DNA from: Albidovulum sediminicola
Lineage (GTDB): Bacteria; Pseudomonadota; Alphaproteobacteria; Rhodobacterales; Rhodobacteraceae
Length of the DNA stretch: 64,000 bases
Reading direction: 5' to 3'
Assembly (NCBI RefSeq): GCF_025751575.1
Contig: NZ_JAOWLA010000003.1
Span: forward strand, 247,265 to 311,264
In this document: in pieces, positions 1 through 7,576 of the stretch
How positions within the stretch are numbered: position 1 is the stretch's first letter
How the letters are laid out: each line of letters begins with the position of its first letter
The notes under the pieces: model-generated
The model's database searches: none
Seen by the model: only the letters and a program-made list of their open reading frames with translations
What the model was told of the DNA's origin: nothing
Position numbers and translations under genes: made by a program

Positions 1-65
1 GGGGCGCAGCCGAAGCCTAGCGTCAGGTCCGCAGGAAAATCCAATACAGTCGAACAAGGCCGCCC

Positions 66-80
66 ATAGGCGCTGGCTAT
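66..80. promoter_or_regulatory. ATAG-N7-CTAT operator, copy A
   Basis: ATAG at 66-69 and CTAT at 77-80 with a 7-base spacer form a dyad of the T-N11-A class bound by LysR-type regulators. It overlaps the stop codon of the LysR gene at 77-1018, so it probably serves a promoter for a gene to the left, outside the window. The same sequence recurs at 2274, 7540 and 8563. Confidence 0.5.
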
Positions 81-1018
81 CCCTGCTCGGGAATGCTCGC
101 CGGCCAGATGCTCCGCCCGACAAGATCGGCCACGACCTCGCGGCAGGTCTGCTCGGTCCGGCGGCTTGCCACCGTGGCCGGTGTCGCGGCCGTGCGGACC
201 AGGAAGATATCGCGCTGCAGGGGGGGATCGATGATCGGGCTTCCAATCAGCGTTCCGTCGGCCACCAGGTCGCTGACCGCGGCGGGCGACAGGATCGTGT
301 AGCCGCTGCCCCGCGCCACCAGCGCCTTGATCTGCGTCATCGAGTCAATGGCGATCGAAACCCGCAGCGCCAGCCGTTCGGCCCGCGCGACACGTTCGAC
401 GAACGAGCGAAGCCCGTGGCGTTCCGAGGGCAACACAAGTTCGGTCTGGGCGACCTGCGCGAAGGTCACCGGCGCGCCCGGCGGCGTGTCGAAGGGCCAA
501 TCCTCGGGCGCAGCGTAGAACCACAATGTCTCATGAACCAGAAGGCTCGCCGAGCACTCCCCGATGTTCGACACGTCGTATAGAAGGGCCAGATCGACCT
601 CGCCCTTCATCACCCATTCCCTGAGGTGACCGGTCATCGCCTCGGTCACGCTGAACTGCACCTGCGGCATCTCCAGCCGGATCGTCTCGGCGATCGGGAT
701 CGTCAGCGCCATCGAAACGGACGGGGGCATGCCGAAGACGACCTGGCCGGTAGGTTCCGAGCCGAGACCGACCACGTCGGCCCGCGCCGCGGCCAGGATG
801 CTTTCGATCCGGCAGGCGTGGTGGTGAAGCCGCTGCCCGGACTCGGTCGTCGAGATGCCGCGCGCGGTGCGGATCAGAAGCTCGACCCCAAGCGATTCCT
901 CAAGGTTCCGGACAAGCTGCGAAAGCGAGGGCTGCGCGATGCCGAGGGTCCGCGCGGCACCGCTCATCGAGCCGCACTCGACGATCTCCCGGAAGTATCT
1001 GAGTTGCCGCGAATCCAA
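77..1018 (-). CDS. LysR-family transcriptional regulator (paralogue of the one at 7577)
   Basis: A 313-residue LysR regulator with an N-terminal winged helix-turn-helix at about residues 1-60 (AQPSLSQLVRNLEE is the recognition helix region) and a periplasmic-binding-like effector domain from about 90 to 300. The start is TTG at 1018, preceded by an AAAGG ribosome site about 7 bases upstream; the first residues read (M)DSRQLRYFREIVE. The gene lies 27 bases downstream of the acyl-CoA dehydrogenase on the same strand, so the two are probably cotranscribed. It has the same length as the LysR at 7577 and shares its effector-domain signatures (S-x-SM at the start, AET(I/V)RLE, GSGYTIL(S/A)PAA). Two related regulators therefore bracket one pathway. 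The ligand is unknown, possibly a dicarboxylate or its CoA ester. Confidence 0.93.
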   Translation of the reverse strand: MDSRQLRYFREIVECGSMSGAARTLGIAQPSLSQLVRNLEESLGVELLIRTARGISTTESGQRLHHHACRIESILAAARADVVGLGSEPTGQVVFGMPPSVSMALTIPIAETIRLEMPQVQFSVTEAMTGHLREWVMKGEVDLALLYDVSNIGECSASLLVHETLWFYAAPEDWPFDTPPGAPVTFAQVAQTELVLPSERHGLRSFVERVARAERLALRVSIAIDSMTQIKALVARGSGYTILSPAAVSDLVADGTLIGSPIIDPPLQRDIFLVRTAATPATVASRRTEQTCREVVADLVGRSIWPASIPEQG

Positions 1019-1045
1019 CGATCGGCCTTTCTTCGGGGGCCCGCC

Positions 1046-2203
1046 TCAGTATGTGCGGGGCATGCCAAGGACGTGCTCGGCAAGGTAGGAGAGGATCAGG
1101 TTGGTGGAGATCGGCGCCACCTGGTAAAGCCGCGTTTCGCGGAACTTGCGCTCGACGTCATATTCCTCGGCGAAGGCGAACCCGCCGAAGGTCTGCATCG
1201 CGGCCTCCGCCGCCTGCCAGCTTGCCTCGGCCGCGAGCATCTTGGCCATGTTCGCCTCGGCGCCGGGGTTTTCGCCCGCCTCGTAGCGGCGCACGGCGTC
1301 ATGCACCATCAGCTCCGCCGCCCGCATCCGCGCGTAGGCCTGCGCGATGGGGAAGGCGATGCCCTGGTTCTGGCCGATCGGGCGGCCGAACACCTCGCGC
1401 TCACCTGCATAGGCCGCAGCCTTGGCGATCAGCCACTTGGCGTCACCGATGCATTCCGATGCGATCAGGATCCGTTCGGCATTCATGCCCGAGAGGATAT
1501 AGCGGAAGCCCTTGCCTTCCTCGCCGATCAGGTTCTCCGCGGGCACCTCGACATCGTCGAAGAAGACCTCGCAAGTGGAGTGGTTCATCATGGTCCGGAT
1601 CGGCGAGATGCGGAGCCCCTTCTTCTTCGCCTCGCGCATGTCGAGGATGAAGACCGAAAGCCCGTCGGTCTTCTTCTGCACCTCGGCCACGGGGGTCGTG
1701 CGGGCGAGCAGGATCATCAGGTCCGAATATTCCGCGCGCGAGGTCCAGATCTTCTGGCCGTTGACGATGTAGCGGTCGCCCTCCTTCTTCGCGAAGGTCT
1801 TCAGGGCTGCGGTGTTGGTGCCGCTTGACGGCTCGGTCACGCCGAAGGCCTGAAGCCGCAGCGATCCGTCCGCGATGCCCGGAAGGTAGCGCTGTTTCTG
1901 CGCCTCGTTGCCATGCCTGAGCAGGGTGCCCATCGTGTACATCTGCGCATGGCAGGCGCTGGCGTTGCAGCCGGCGCGGTGAATCTCCTCCAGGATCGCG
2001 GACGCCGCCGAAAGGCCAAGCCCGATCCCGCCGTATTCTTCCGGGATCAGCGCCGACAGATAGCCCTGCTCCGTCAGCGCCTTCACGAAGTCGGCCGGAT
2101 AGGCGCGCTTTTCATCAAGCTTGCGCCAGTATTCGCCGGGAAAATCCGCGCAGAGCTTGGCGACGGCTGCCCGGATGTCTTCATGCATGTCGATCGCGGT
2201 CAT
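1046..2203 (-). CDS. Acyl-CoA dehydrogenase family protein
   Basis: A 385-residue flavoprotein of the acyl-CoA dehydrogenase family, expected to oxidise an acyl-CoA to the 2,3-enoyl-CoA and pass electrons to ETF. N-terminal helical domain at about 1-115, beta domain with the FAD/substrate motif FGVTEPSSGTN at 120-130, and C-terminal helical domain from about 230. At the position of the usual catalytic Glu (IYEGT in MCAD) it reads LYQVAPIST with Pro364. Glu243 in NAERILIA sits where isovaleryl-CoA and long-chain enzymes carry their base. The ATG at 2203 is chosen because GGAGG lies just before it; the frame stays open to 2275 but nothing supports that start. An ATAG-N7-CTAT dyad lies 71 bases upstream. 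In this neighbourhood a methylsuccinyl-CoA or similar branched C5 substrate is plausible but unproven. Confidence 0.92.
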   Translation of the reverse strand: MTAIDMHEDIRAAVAKLCADFPGEYWRKLDEKRAYPADFVKALTEQGYLSALIPEEYGGIGLGLSAASAILEEIHRAGCNASACHAQMYTMGTLLRHGNEAQKQRYLPGIADGSLRLQAFGVTEPSSGTNTAALKTFAKKEGDRYIVNGQKIWTSRAEYSDLMILLARTTPVAEVQKKTDGLSVFILDMREAKKKGLRISPIRTMMNHSTCEVFFDDVEVPAENLIGEEGKGFRYILSGMNAERILIASECIGDAKWLIAKAAAYAGEREVFGRPIGQNQGIAFPIAQAYARMRAAELMVHDAVRRYEAGENPGAEANMAKMLAAEASWQAAEAAMQTFGGFAFAEEYDVERKFRETRLYQVAPISTNLILSYLAEHVLGMPRTY

Positions 2204-2273
2204 CTGATCCTCCGTTGCCGCGAGAGTATCCCAGGGGAGAAAATCGCGGCAGAGCGGAAGAGTGATCGCCCGC

Positions 2274-2288
2274 ATAGGGCGGCCCTAT
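2274..2288. promoter_or_regulatory. ATAG-N7-CTAT operator, copy B
   Basis: ATAG (2274-2277) and CTAT (2285-2288) with a 7-base spacer; the inner bases extend the symmetry to ATAGGG/CCCTAT. It lies in the 115-base gap between the fumarase stop and the acyl-CoA dehydrogenase ATG, 71 bases upstream of that ATG. It suggests a separate promoter for the dehydrogenase-LysR pair inside the minus-strand run. Confidence 0.6.
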
Positions 2289-2318
2289 AGCCGGTGGATC
2301 AGGCGGGGTTTGGATGTG

Positions 2319-3827
2319 TCAGGCGGTCTGGGAGGGCGTGCGGCGCCAGAGTGCCGGGCCGGTCTTGTGGATCGAGTTGCCCTGGCTGTCGACGGCCACG
2401 GTGACGGGCATGTCTGCCACCTTGAGGCGATAGATCGCCTCCATCCCGAGGTCCTCGAAGGCGACCGGCTCGGCCTCCACGATGGCCTTCGAGACGAGAT
2501 AGGCCGCGCCGCCGACCGCGATGAGATAGGGGGCCTTGTGCCGGGCGATGGCCTCCAGCGCTTCCGGCCCGCGTTCGGCCTTGCCGATCATGAGCTTCAG
2601 GCCCGTGGCTGCAAGGATCCGGTCGGTGAACTTGTCCATCCGGGTGGCAGTCGTGGGTCCGGCTGGGCCGATCGCCTCGTCGCCCACCGCATCGACAGGG
2701 CCGACGTAATAGATCGCTCGCCCTTTCAGGTCGACGGGCAGCGCTTCGCCCCGATCCAGCATTTCGACCATGCGTTTGTGCGCGGCGTCGCGGCCGGTAT
2801 AGAGCGTGCCGGACAGCAAAAGCGTCTGGCCGGGTTGCAGCGAGGCGATCACCGCGTCGTTCAGGGTGTCGAGGTCGATCCGGCGGGCCTGCGCGTTGGC
2901 CTGGTCGAGCAGGATTTCCGGCCAGTCGGAAAGGTCAGGCGGCGTGAACCGCGCCGGGCCACGCCCGTCGAGCGTGAAGGCGACATGCCGGGTCGCGGCG
3001 CAGTTGGGGATCAACCCCACCGGCAGGGAGGCCGCGTGCGTAGGGAAGCTGCGGATCTTGACGTCCAGAACGGTCGTCACCCCGCCAAGCCCCTGCGCCC
3101 CGATGCCAAGCGCGTTCACGCGGTCATGGATTTCCAGCCGCAATTCCTCGGTCCGGTCGCGCGGCCCGCGTCGCAGCAGATCGGCCATGTCGATCGGATC
3201 GTTCAGGGCCTTCTTGGCGAGCGCCATGGCCTTGTCGGCCGATCCGCCGACCCCGATGCCCAGAATGCCCGGCGGGCACCAGCCGGCGCCGAGCGTCTCG
3301 ACCGTCTGCACGACCCAGTCCGCCACGGAGGCCGAGGGGTTGAGAACCGTGAACTTTGCCTTGTTCTCCGACCCGCCGCCCTTGGCCGAGACATGGACCG
3401 TCACCTTGTCGCCCGCCACGATCTCGGTCGAGAGCATCGCCGGGGTGTTGTCGCCCGAGTTCCGGCGCGCGCCCAGCGGGTCCACCACGACCGAGGCGCG
3501 CAAGGGGTTGGTGTCAAGACGGTAGGCCCGTCGCGTGGCTTCATCGACGGCGTCCTGAAGGCTGCCCGAAAGCTCAAGCCGGGCTTGCGAGCCGACCTGA
3601 ACCATCACGTTCGCCGTTCCGGTATCCTGACAGATCGGGCGCCGGCCTATGGCGCACATGCGCGAGTTGACAAGGATCTGCGCCATCGCCTGCTTGGCGC
3701 CGGGGTTTTCCTCGCGCGCCCAGGCGGCGGCCATCGCGCGGATGAAGTCGGGGGCATGAAAGTAGGAAATGTACTGCAAGGCATCGGCGATGCTGTCGAT
3801 CAGATCGGCTTCGCGGATCACGGTCAT
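2319..3827 (-). CDS. Class I (iron-sulfur) fumarate hydratase; possible mesaconase
   Basis: A 502-residue class I fumarase containing both halves: the alpha, cluster-binding part at about 1-290 and the beta part at about 300-500. Candidate [4Fe-4S] ligands are Cys66 (RRPICQDTG), Cys184 (AGWCPPG) and Cys276 (IPNCAATRH), three spaced cysteines as in the family. The reaction is reversible hydration of fumarate to L-malate. Class I fumarases are known also to hydrate mesaconate to citramalate. Its place between CitE-like and acyl-CoA dehydrogenase genes, with CoA-transferases nearby, makes that second activity the more interesting reading. ATG at 3827 follows AAGGAAG-type purines. The gap to the upstream lyase gene is 98 bases. 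Function as a fumarase-fold hydratase is nearly certain; the in vivo substrate is inference. Confidence 0.93.
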   Translation of the reverse strand: MTVIREADLIDSIADALQYISYFHAPDFIRAMAAAWAREENPGAKQAMAQILVNSRMCAIGRRPICQDTGTANVMVQVGSQARLELSGSLQDAVDEATRRAYRLDTNPLRASVVVDPLGARRNSGDNTPAMLSTEIVAGDKVTVHVSAKGGGSENKAKFTVLNPSASVADWVVQTVETLGAGWCPPGILGIGVGGSADKAMALAKKALNDPIDMADLLRRGPRDRTEELRLEIHDRVNALGIGAQGLGGVTTVLDVKIRSFPTHAASLPVGLIPNCAATRHVAFTLDGRGPARFTPPDLSDWPEILLDQANAQARRIDLDTLNDAVIASLQPGQTLLLSGTLYTGRDAAHKRMVEMLDRGEALPVDLKGRAIYYVGPVDAVGDEAIGPAGPTTATRMDKFTDRILAATGLKLMIGKAERGPEALEAIARHKAPYLIAVGGAAYLVSKAIVEAEPVAFEDLGMEAIYRLKVADMPVTVAVDSQGNSIHKTGPALWRRTPSQTA

Positions 3828-3925
3828 GATGCTTCCTCAAGGAACCCGCGCCATTCTCTGCGCCATCGCGCCAAGGGTGGCAGAACCCCCGCCCCCGGGC
3901 AATCCGTTTGCGCGCGGGCGCGGCC

Positions 3926-4738
3926 CTAGGCCGCCGTCAGCGGCACCCGCGCCAGGATGCGGCGCGCGGCTTCCTCCACGGGACGGTCGATCATCTTGCC
4001 GTCAAGCGCGACGGCCCCCGGCATGCCGGAAGACAGCGCCGCGATCACCCGCTCCGCCCAGGCGCGCTCGGCCTCGGACGGCGCGAAAGCGCGGGCGACC
4101 GGGGCCACCTGCGCGGGGTGGATCAGGAGCTTGCCGCCGAACCCCAGCCGCCGCGCGGCCGCGCCGTCGGCTTCGGCCCGGTCGGGGTCATGGACATCGG
4201 TCGTCACGCTGTCGACCGGCGCCAGCACCCCCGCCAGACGCGACCGGTAGACAAGTTCGCAGCGCGCATGCAGCAGCGCCTCCCACTCCGGCGCCGCACC
4301 CAGATCAAGTGCGAAGTCCAGGTGCCCGAAGACAGCACGCGACACGCCATCGGCCGCAAGCAGTTCCGCAAGCGCGGCCATGCCCCGTGCCGTCTCGATC
4401 TGCGGCAGCAGTTCGACCTTGCGCCCCGCCGCTGCGGCGACGGCGCCGAGCGCGCTGGCGGTTTCGGCCTTGGGCAGCAGCACCGCTGCCGCCTTGGACC
4501 GGCCGAGAAGGGCGAGATCCTCGGCAAAGAAGGGGGAGGCGGCGTCATTGATGCGGATGACCACGCGGGCCCAATCGAGATCGGCGGACAGGATCGCCGC
4601 CCGCGCGGTGGCCTTCGCCTCGGGGCGCACCGCGTCCTCAAGGTCCAGGATCACGCGGTCGGCGCCGGAGGAGAGCGCCTTGGAAAAACGCTCGGGCCGG
4701 TCGCCGGGCACGAAAAGATAGGTCACGGCTGGGGGCAT
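3926..4738 (-). CDS. CitE-like (HpcH/HpaI family) acyl-CoA lyase; candidate citramalyl-CoA lyase
   Basis: A 270-residue TIM-barrel lyase of the CitE/malyl-CoA lyase family, Mg2+-dependent, cleaving a 3-hydroxy-dicarboxyl-CoA to acetyl-CoA plus a 2-oxo acid. Visible signatures are LFVPGDRPERF (8-18), LDLEDAV (31-37), Arg62 in RIND, Glu115 in PQIETARGM and Asp141 in GHLDFALDLG (metal site), and LIHPAQV near 205. The ATG at 4738 is chosen because it aligns with the conserved family start; the open frame continues to 4867, but that would overlap the upstream gene. No acyl-carrier CitD is adjacent, so the enzyme probably acts on CoA esters rather than in a citrate lyase complex. With the fumarase and CoA-transferases, citramalyl-CoA (giving pyruvate and acetyl-CoA) is the best guess; malyl-CoA is the alternative. 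Confidence 0.88.
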   Translation of the reverse strand: MPPAVTYLFVPGDRPERFSKALSSGADRVILDLEDAVRPEAKATARAAILSADLDWARVVIRINDAASPFFAEDLALLGRSKAAAVLLPKAETASALGAVAAAAGRKVELLPQIETARGMAALAELLAADGVSRAVFGHLDFALDLGAAPEWEALLHARCELVYRSRLAGVLAPVDSVTTDVHDPDRAEADGAAARRLGFGGKLLIHPAQVAPVARAFAPSEAERAWAERVIAALSSGMPGAVALDGKMIDRPVEEAARRILARVPLTAA

Positions 4739-4815
4739 GCGGGGTCCTGCGCGTCCGTCACGGGAAGGGAGGGGCCCGGTACGTCGGCCTGCGCCGCCGC
4801 GCCGGGGCTTTCCGT

Positions 4816-5238
4816 TCAGAGCAGTCCGATCTGCTGCTGAAGTCCGAGGTTGTCGATGGCCGGCCATTGCTCGGCGATCTGCCCGTTCTCCATGCGGAAG
4901 AAGTCGAGCACCATCACGTCGAAGCGCCTGCCGCTGGCAGGGTAATCGCCAAACGGCCCCGAATGGACGCCGCGGAAGTGCAGGTGGACCAGAACCTTGT
5001 CGCCCTCGGCGATCACGTCCTGGATGTCGAGCTCGATTTCTGAAAACGCGCCCAGCAGCACGTCGCCGAGCTTCAGAACGCCTTCGGGGCCGACGACCTC
5101 GAAGGGCAGGGTGGTGTCGCGGCGGACATAGGTCGGGGCGACGTTCGCCTCAAGCCAGGCGCGGTCCTGTGTGGCGAAGGCCTTGAAATAGTCCCGGGCG
5201 CGCTGCTTGTTGGCGGCGATGGTAGCGGTGTCGGTCAT
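4816..5238 (-). CDS. SnoaL-like (NTF2-fold) ester cyclase family protein
   Basis: A 140-residue protein with the SnoaL/ester cyclase pattern: an N-terminal helix (ANKQRARDYFKAF), a central HFRGVHSG strand, and the closing EQWPAIDNLGLQQQIG, which is typical of this NTF2-like family. Members bind small hydrophobic or acidic ligands and can act as isomerases or cyclases, but many have no known reaction. ATG at 5238 is preceded by GGAGG and AAGGA purine tracts. It lies 21 bases after the glutathione transferase and 77 bases before the CitE-like gene, so it belongs to the same transcript. Its role in the pathway cannot be read from the sequence. Confidence 0.85.
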   Translation of the reverse strand: MTDTATIAANKQRARDYFKAFATQDRAWLEANVAPTYVRRDTTLPFEVVGPEGVLKLGDVLLGAFSEIELDIQDVIAEGDKVLVHLHFRGVHSGPFGDYPASGRRFDVMVLDFFRMENGQIAEQWPAIDNLGLQQQIGLL

Positions 5239-5259
5239 GTCTTTCCTTGTCCTCCGGTC

Positions 5260-6207
5260 TTAGGCGGCGCTTGCCGCGCCGATCGTGGCGGGGATCACCT
5301 CGAACCCCGCGCGCGGGAAATGAACGTGAAGCCGCCCCGCCGCCCCGCTGTCGATGGCGACGATGACTTCCTGCGCGTCGGCGGCCACCAGGGTGCCGGT
5401 GACCGGCACGCGGGCATTGTCGTCCGGGGTCACGGTGACGAGGGTTCCGGCCGCGATCCCGCTCGGGTCGTTGTCGCCGATCGCGGGGGCTTCGGGCTGG
5501 GCGGCCTTCGCCGCCGCCAGGGCCTCTTCGGGCGTCATGTCGCTGACCGCGCCGTGGCCGATGGCCGCGATGCGCGCCATCCAGTCGGTGATGTCGCGGC
5601 CAAGACCGAGCTGCGCGTCGATCGCCTCTGCTCCGCAATTTGCACGCAGGAGCCACAGCGAGTGGTAGCAGCTCAGGTCAGCGGCACTGAGTTGGTCGCC
5701 GGTCAGGAACGGCCCGTTTTCCGCCAGCATCGAGGACAGCCACTGGCTCAGCGAGGTCATCTGCTGGACATAGGCCGGCAGCATCGGCGCCATGGCGGAT
5801 TTCGAGATGTCGTAGCCCAGATAGTGGTCCTTGCGGTCCTGAAGGAAGGCCTCGGGCAGGTGTTCCCCGATATAGTGGACAAGGATGCCGATCGCGGGCT
5901 TCCAGGTGGCGCGGTCCCACCAAAGCGACAGCGCCTTGGAGATGCCCTCGCCCGTCGGGTAAAGCGACGGCGTGGGCTTCATCCGCTCGAGCGCGCGGAA
6001 GATGACCTGGCTGTCGCAATAGATGTCCGCGCCGACCTGCAGAACCGGCACCCTCCGATACCCGCCGGTCAGCGCGTCCAGCGCCGGGCGCGGCGGAACG
6101 GGATCCACCTTGACCGACCGCCAGGCAAGGCCCTTGTAGCCAAGCGCAAGCCGGATCTTTTCGGAAAAGGGGGACAGGTCGTAGTGATGCAGGATGATAT
6201 CGGCCAT
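5260..6207 (-). CDS. Glutathione S-transferase family protein with C-terminal extension
   Basis: A 315-residue protein. Residues 1-80 form a thioredoxin-like GST N-domain with an active-site-type serine in LSPFSEKIRLAL, a cis-proline in RRVPVLQVG and an (D)S glutathione-carboxylate motif in YCDSQVI. Residues about 90-215 are the helical C-domain. The last ~90 residues go beyond a normal GST of about 200-220. They start in an Ala/Pro-rich linker and contain beta-like stretches (AGTLVTVTPDD, VPVTGTLVAADAQEVIVAI). I do not recognise that domain. ATG at 6207 follows GGGAGCG. The gene sits between the CoA-transferase (107 bases upstream) and the SnoaL gene. It may process a glutathione adduct of the pathway substrate or detoxify a reactive enoyl intermediate. 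Confidence 0.86.
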   Translation of the reverse strand: MADIILHHYDLSPFSEKIRLALGYKGLAWRSVKVDPVPPRPALDALTGGYRRVPVLQVGADIYCDSQVIFRALERMKPTPSLYPTGEGISKALSLWWDRATWKPAIGILVHYIGEHLPEAFLQDRKDHYLGYDISKSAMAPMLPAYVQQMTSLSQWLSSMLAENGPFLTGDQLSAADLSCYHSLWLLRANCGAEAIDAQLGLGRDITDWMARIAAIGHGAVSDMTPEEALAAAKAAQPEAPAIGDNDPSGIAAGTLVTVTPDDNARVPVTGTLVAADAQEVIVAIDSGAAGRLHVHFPRAGFEVIPATIGAASAA

Positions 6208-6314
6208 GGTCCGTGCGCTCCCTTCGCAGGCGGATAATGTTCGGCGAAAAAACTAGCAGCGAAGGGCGGCGGGCGAGTAAGACAGTTTGCCTGCCCCTGC
6301 CATAGCTTTCCGTT

Positions 6315-7460
6315 CTAGGCCGAGTGGCGCTTTGCCCCGGGTCTGGAGAATTCCTCGCGCAGGCTGGCGTCGTGCTCTCCAAGTGCGGGAACGCGGCCAT
6401 AGCGCGGGGTCTTGCCGCGCACGACGGCGCCGGGGGCCAGCATCTCGATCTCGCCCGCGTTCGTCTGGACGGTGATCAGGCGGTTCTGCGGGTGGGCAAG
6501 CAAGTCGTCCAGATCGGAGAGCCTGCCAAACGCGATACCGGCCTGGGTCAGGCGGGCGATCATCGCCTCGCGCGGCTCGGCGGCGAAGACCGGCGTGACG
6601 ATGCGTTCAAGCTCAGGCCGGTTCGCGACCCGCAGCGAGTTGGTCACGAAGCGCGGGTCCTTGGCGAGCTCGGGCTGGCCCAGGACCTCCGCGCAGAGGC
6701 GCTGCCATTCGCGCTCGTTCTGGATTGAGATCAGGACGGCCTTTCCGTCGGCGCATTGATAGGCGCCGTAGGGGGCGATCGTCGGATGCTTGAGCCCGAC
6801 ACGCGCCGGTTTCTTGCCGCCGTAGCGTGTCTGAAGATAGGGCACGTTCATCCAGTCGGCCATCGCATGGAACAGCGAAACCTCGATGGCGCGCCCCTTG
6901 CCGGTCCGCTCGCGGGCGAACAAGGCTTGCAGGATCGCCTGAAACGCCGTCATCCCGGCGGCGATGTCGCAGACCGAAACGCCGACGCGCGCGGCCCCTT
7001 CCTCGGTGCCGTTGATCGCGCAAAGCCCGCTTTCGGCCTGGATCAGCAGGTCATAGGCCTTTTGATCGCGGTAGGGACCGTCTTCGCCATAGCCCGAGAT
7101 AGAGCAGCAGATCAGTCGAGGATATTTCGCCAGCAGCGCCTCGGCCCCGAAGCCCAGCCGGGCCGCCGCGCCGGGCGCAAGGTTCTGGATGAACACATCC
7201 GCCCCGGCGATCATGCGCTCAAGGATCGTCCGGTCCTGCGCGTTCTTCACGTCAAGACGGATCGATTCCTTGCCGCGGTTCAACCAGACGAAATAGGCGC
7301 TTTCCCCCTTCACCAGCGCGTCGTAGCCGCGGGCGAAATCCCCTTCCTCGCGCTCGATCTTGATAACCCGCGCCCCGGCGTCCGCCAGGCGCCCCGACGC
7401 ATAGGGGGCGGCAACGGCCTGTTCGAGCGCAACAACGGTGATACCGGAGAGATCCTGCAT
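6315..7460 (-). CDS. CaiB/BaiF family (type III) CoA-transferase
   Basis: A class III CoA-transferase of 381 residues from the ATG at 7460. It moves CoA between carboxylic acids through a covalent aspartyl intermediate. The family start reads LSGITVVALEQAVAAPYASG. The expected catalytic Asp lies in VSVCDIAAGM (about residue 165), which aligns with Asp169 of formyl-CoA transferase. Other signatures are NRGKESI..D, GYGEDGPY and ISIQNEREWQ. The open frame also has a TTG five codons upstream, but the ATG has CAGGA at the right distance. It heads the minus-strand run and shares the 7461-7576 promoter region with the divergent LysR, including an ATAG-N7-CTAT dyad 80 bases upstream of the ATG. In the proposed route it would activate citramalate or mesaconate, probably from succinyl- or acetyl-CoA. 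Confidence 0.92.
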   Translation of the reverse strand: MQDLSGITVVALEQAVAAPYASGRLADAGARVIKIEREEGDFARGYDALVKGESAYFVWLNRGKESIRLDVKNAQDRTILERMIAGADVFIQNLAPGAAARLGFGAEALLAKYPRLICCSISGYGEDGPYRDQKAYDLLIQAESGLCAINGTEEGAARVGVSVCDIAAGMTAFQAILQALFARERTGKGRAIEVSLFHAMADWMNVPYLQTRYGGKKPARVGLKHPTIAPYGAYQCADGKAVLISIQNEREWQRLCAEVLGQPELAKDPRFVTNSLRVANRPELERIVTPVFAAEPREAMIARLTQAGIAFGRLSDLDDLLAHPQNRLITVQTNAGEIEMLAPGAVVRGKTPRYGRVPALGEHDASLREEFSRPGAKRHSA

Positions 7461-7537
7461 GGCACGTCCTGTCAATGCTGTCGGGGCAGGTATCCCACGG
7501 GTTTCGCCGGGGCAGAAATATTCCCTTTTTCCCGGTG

Positions 7538-7556
7538 GTATAGAAAATTACTATAC
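7538..7556. promoter_or_regulatory. ATAG-N7-CTAT operator, copy C, in the divergent promoter
   Basis: GTATAG (7538-7543) and CTATAC (7551-7556) form a perfect 6-base inverted repeat around an AT-rich 7-base spacer. This is a LysR-type T-N11-A site resembling the ATAC-N7-GTAT sites known for BenM/CatM. It lies between the divergently transcribed CoA-transferase and LysR genes, 21 bases before the LysR GTG. That position fits negative autoregulation together with activation of the opposite operon, as in many LysR systems. Confidence 0.72.
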
Positions 7557-7576
7557 GCCCAAGGGGAGGACGGACC

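Noticed and set aside
626..1828. Long plus-strand open frame of 400 codons opposite the LysR and acyl-CoA dehydrogenase genes
   Set aside because: Arg/Gly/His-rich translation with no family signature; an antisense product of high GC coding DNA.
2262..3929. Plus-strand open frame of 555 codons opposite the fumarase
   Set aside because: Same reason; the minus-strand frame is a clear class I fumarase.
6302..6316. Possible further operator ATAG-N7-TTCT between CoA-transferase and GST
   Set aside because: Two of four bases in the second half differ from CTAT and symmetry is lost.
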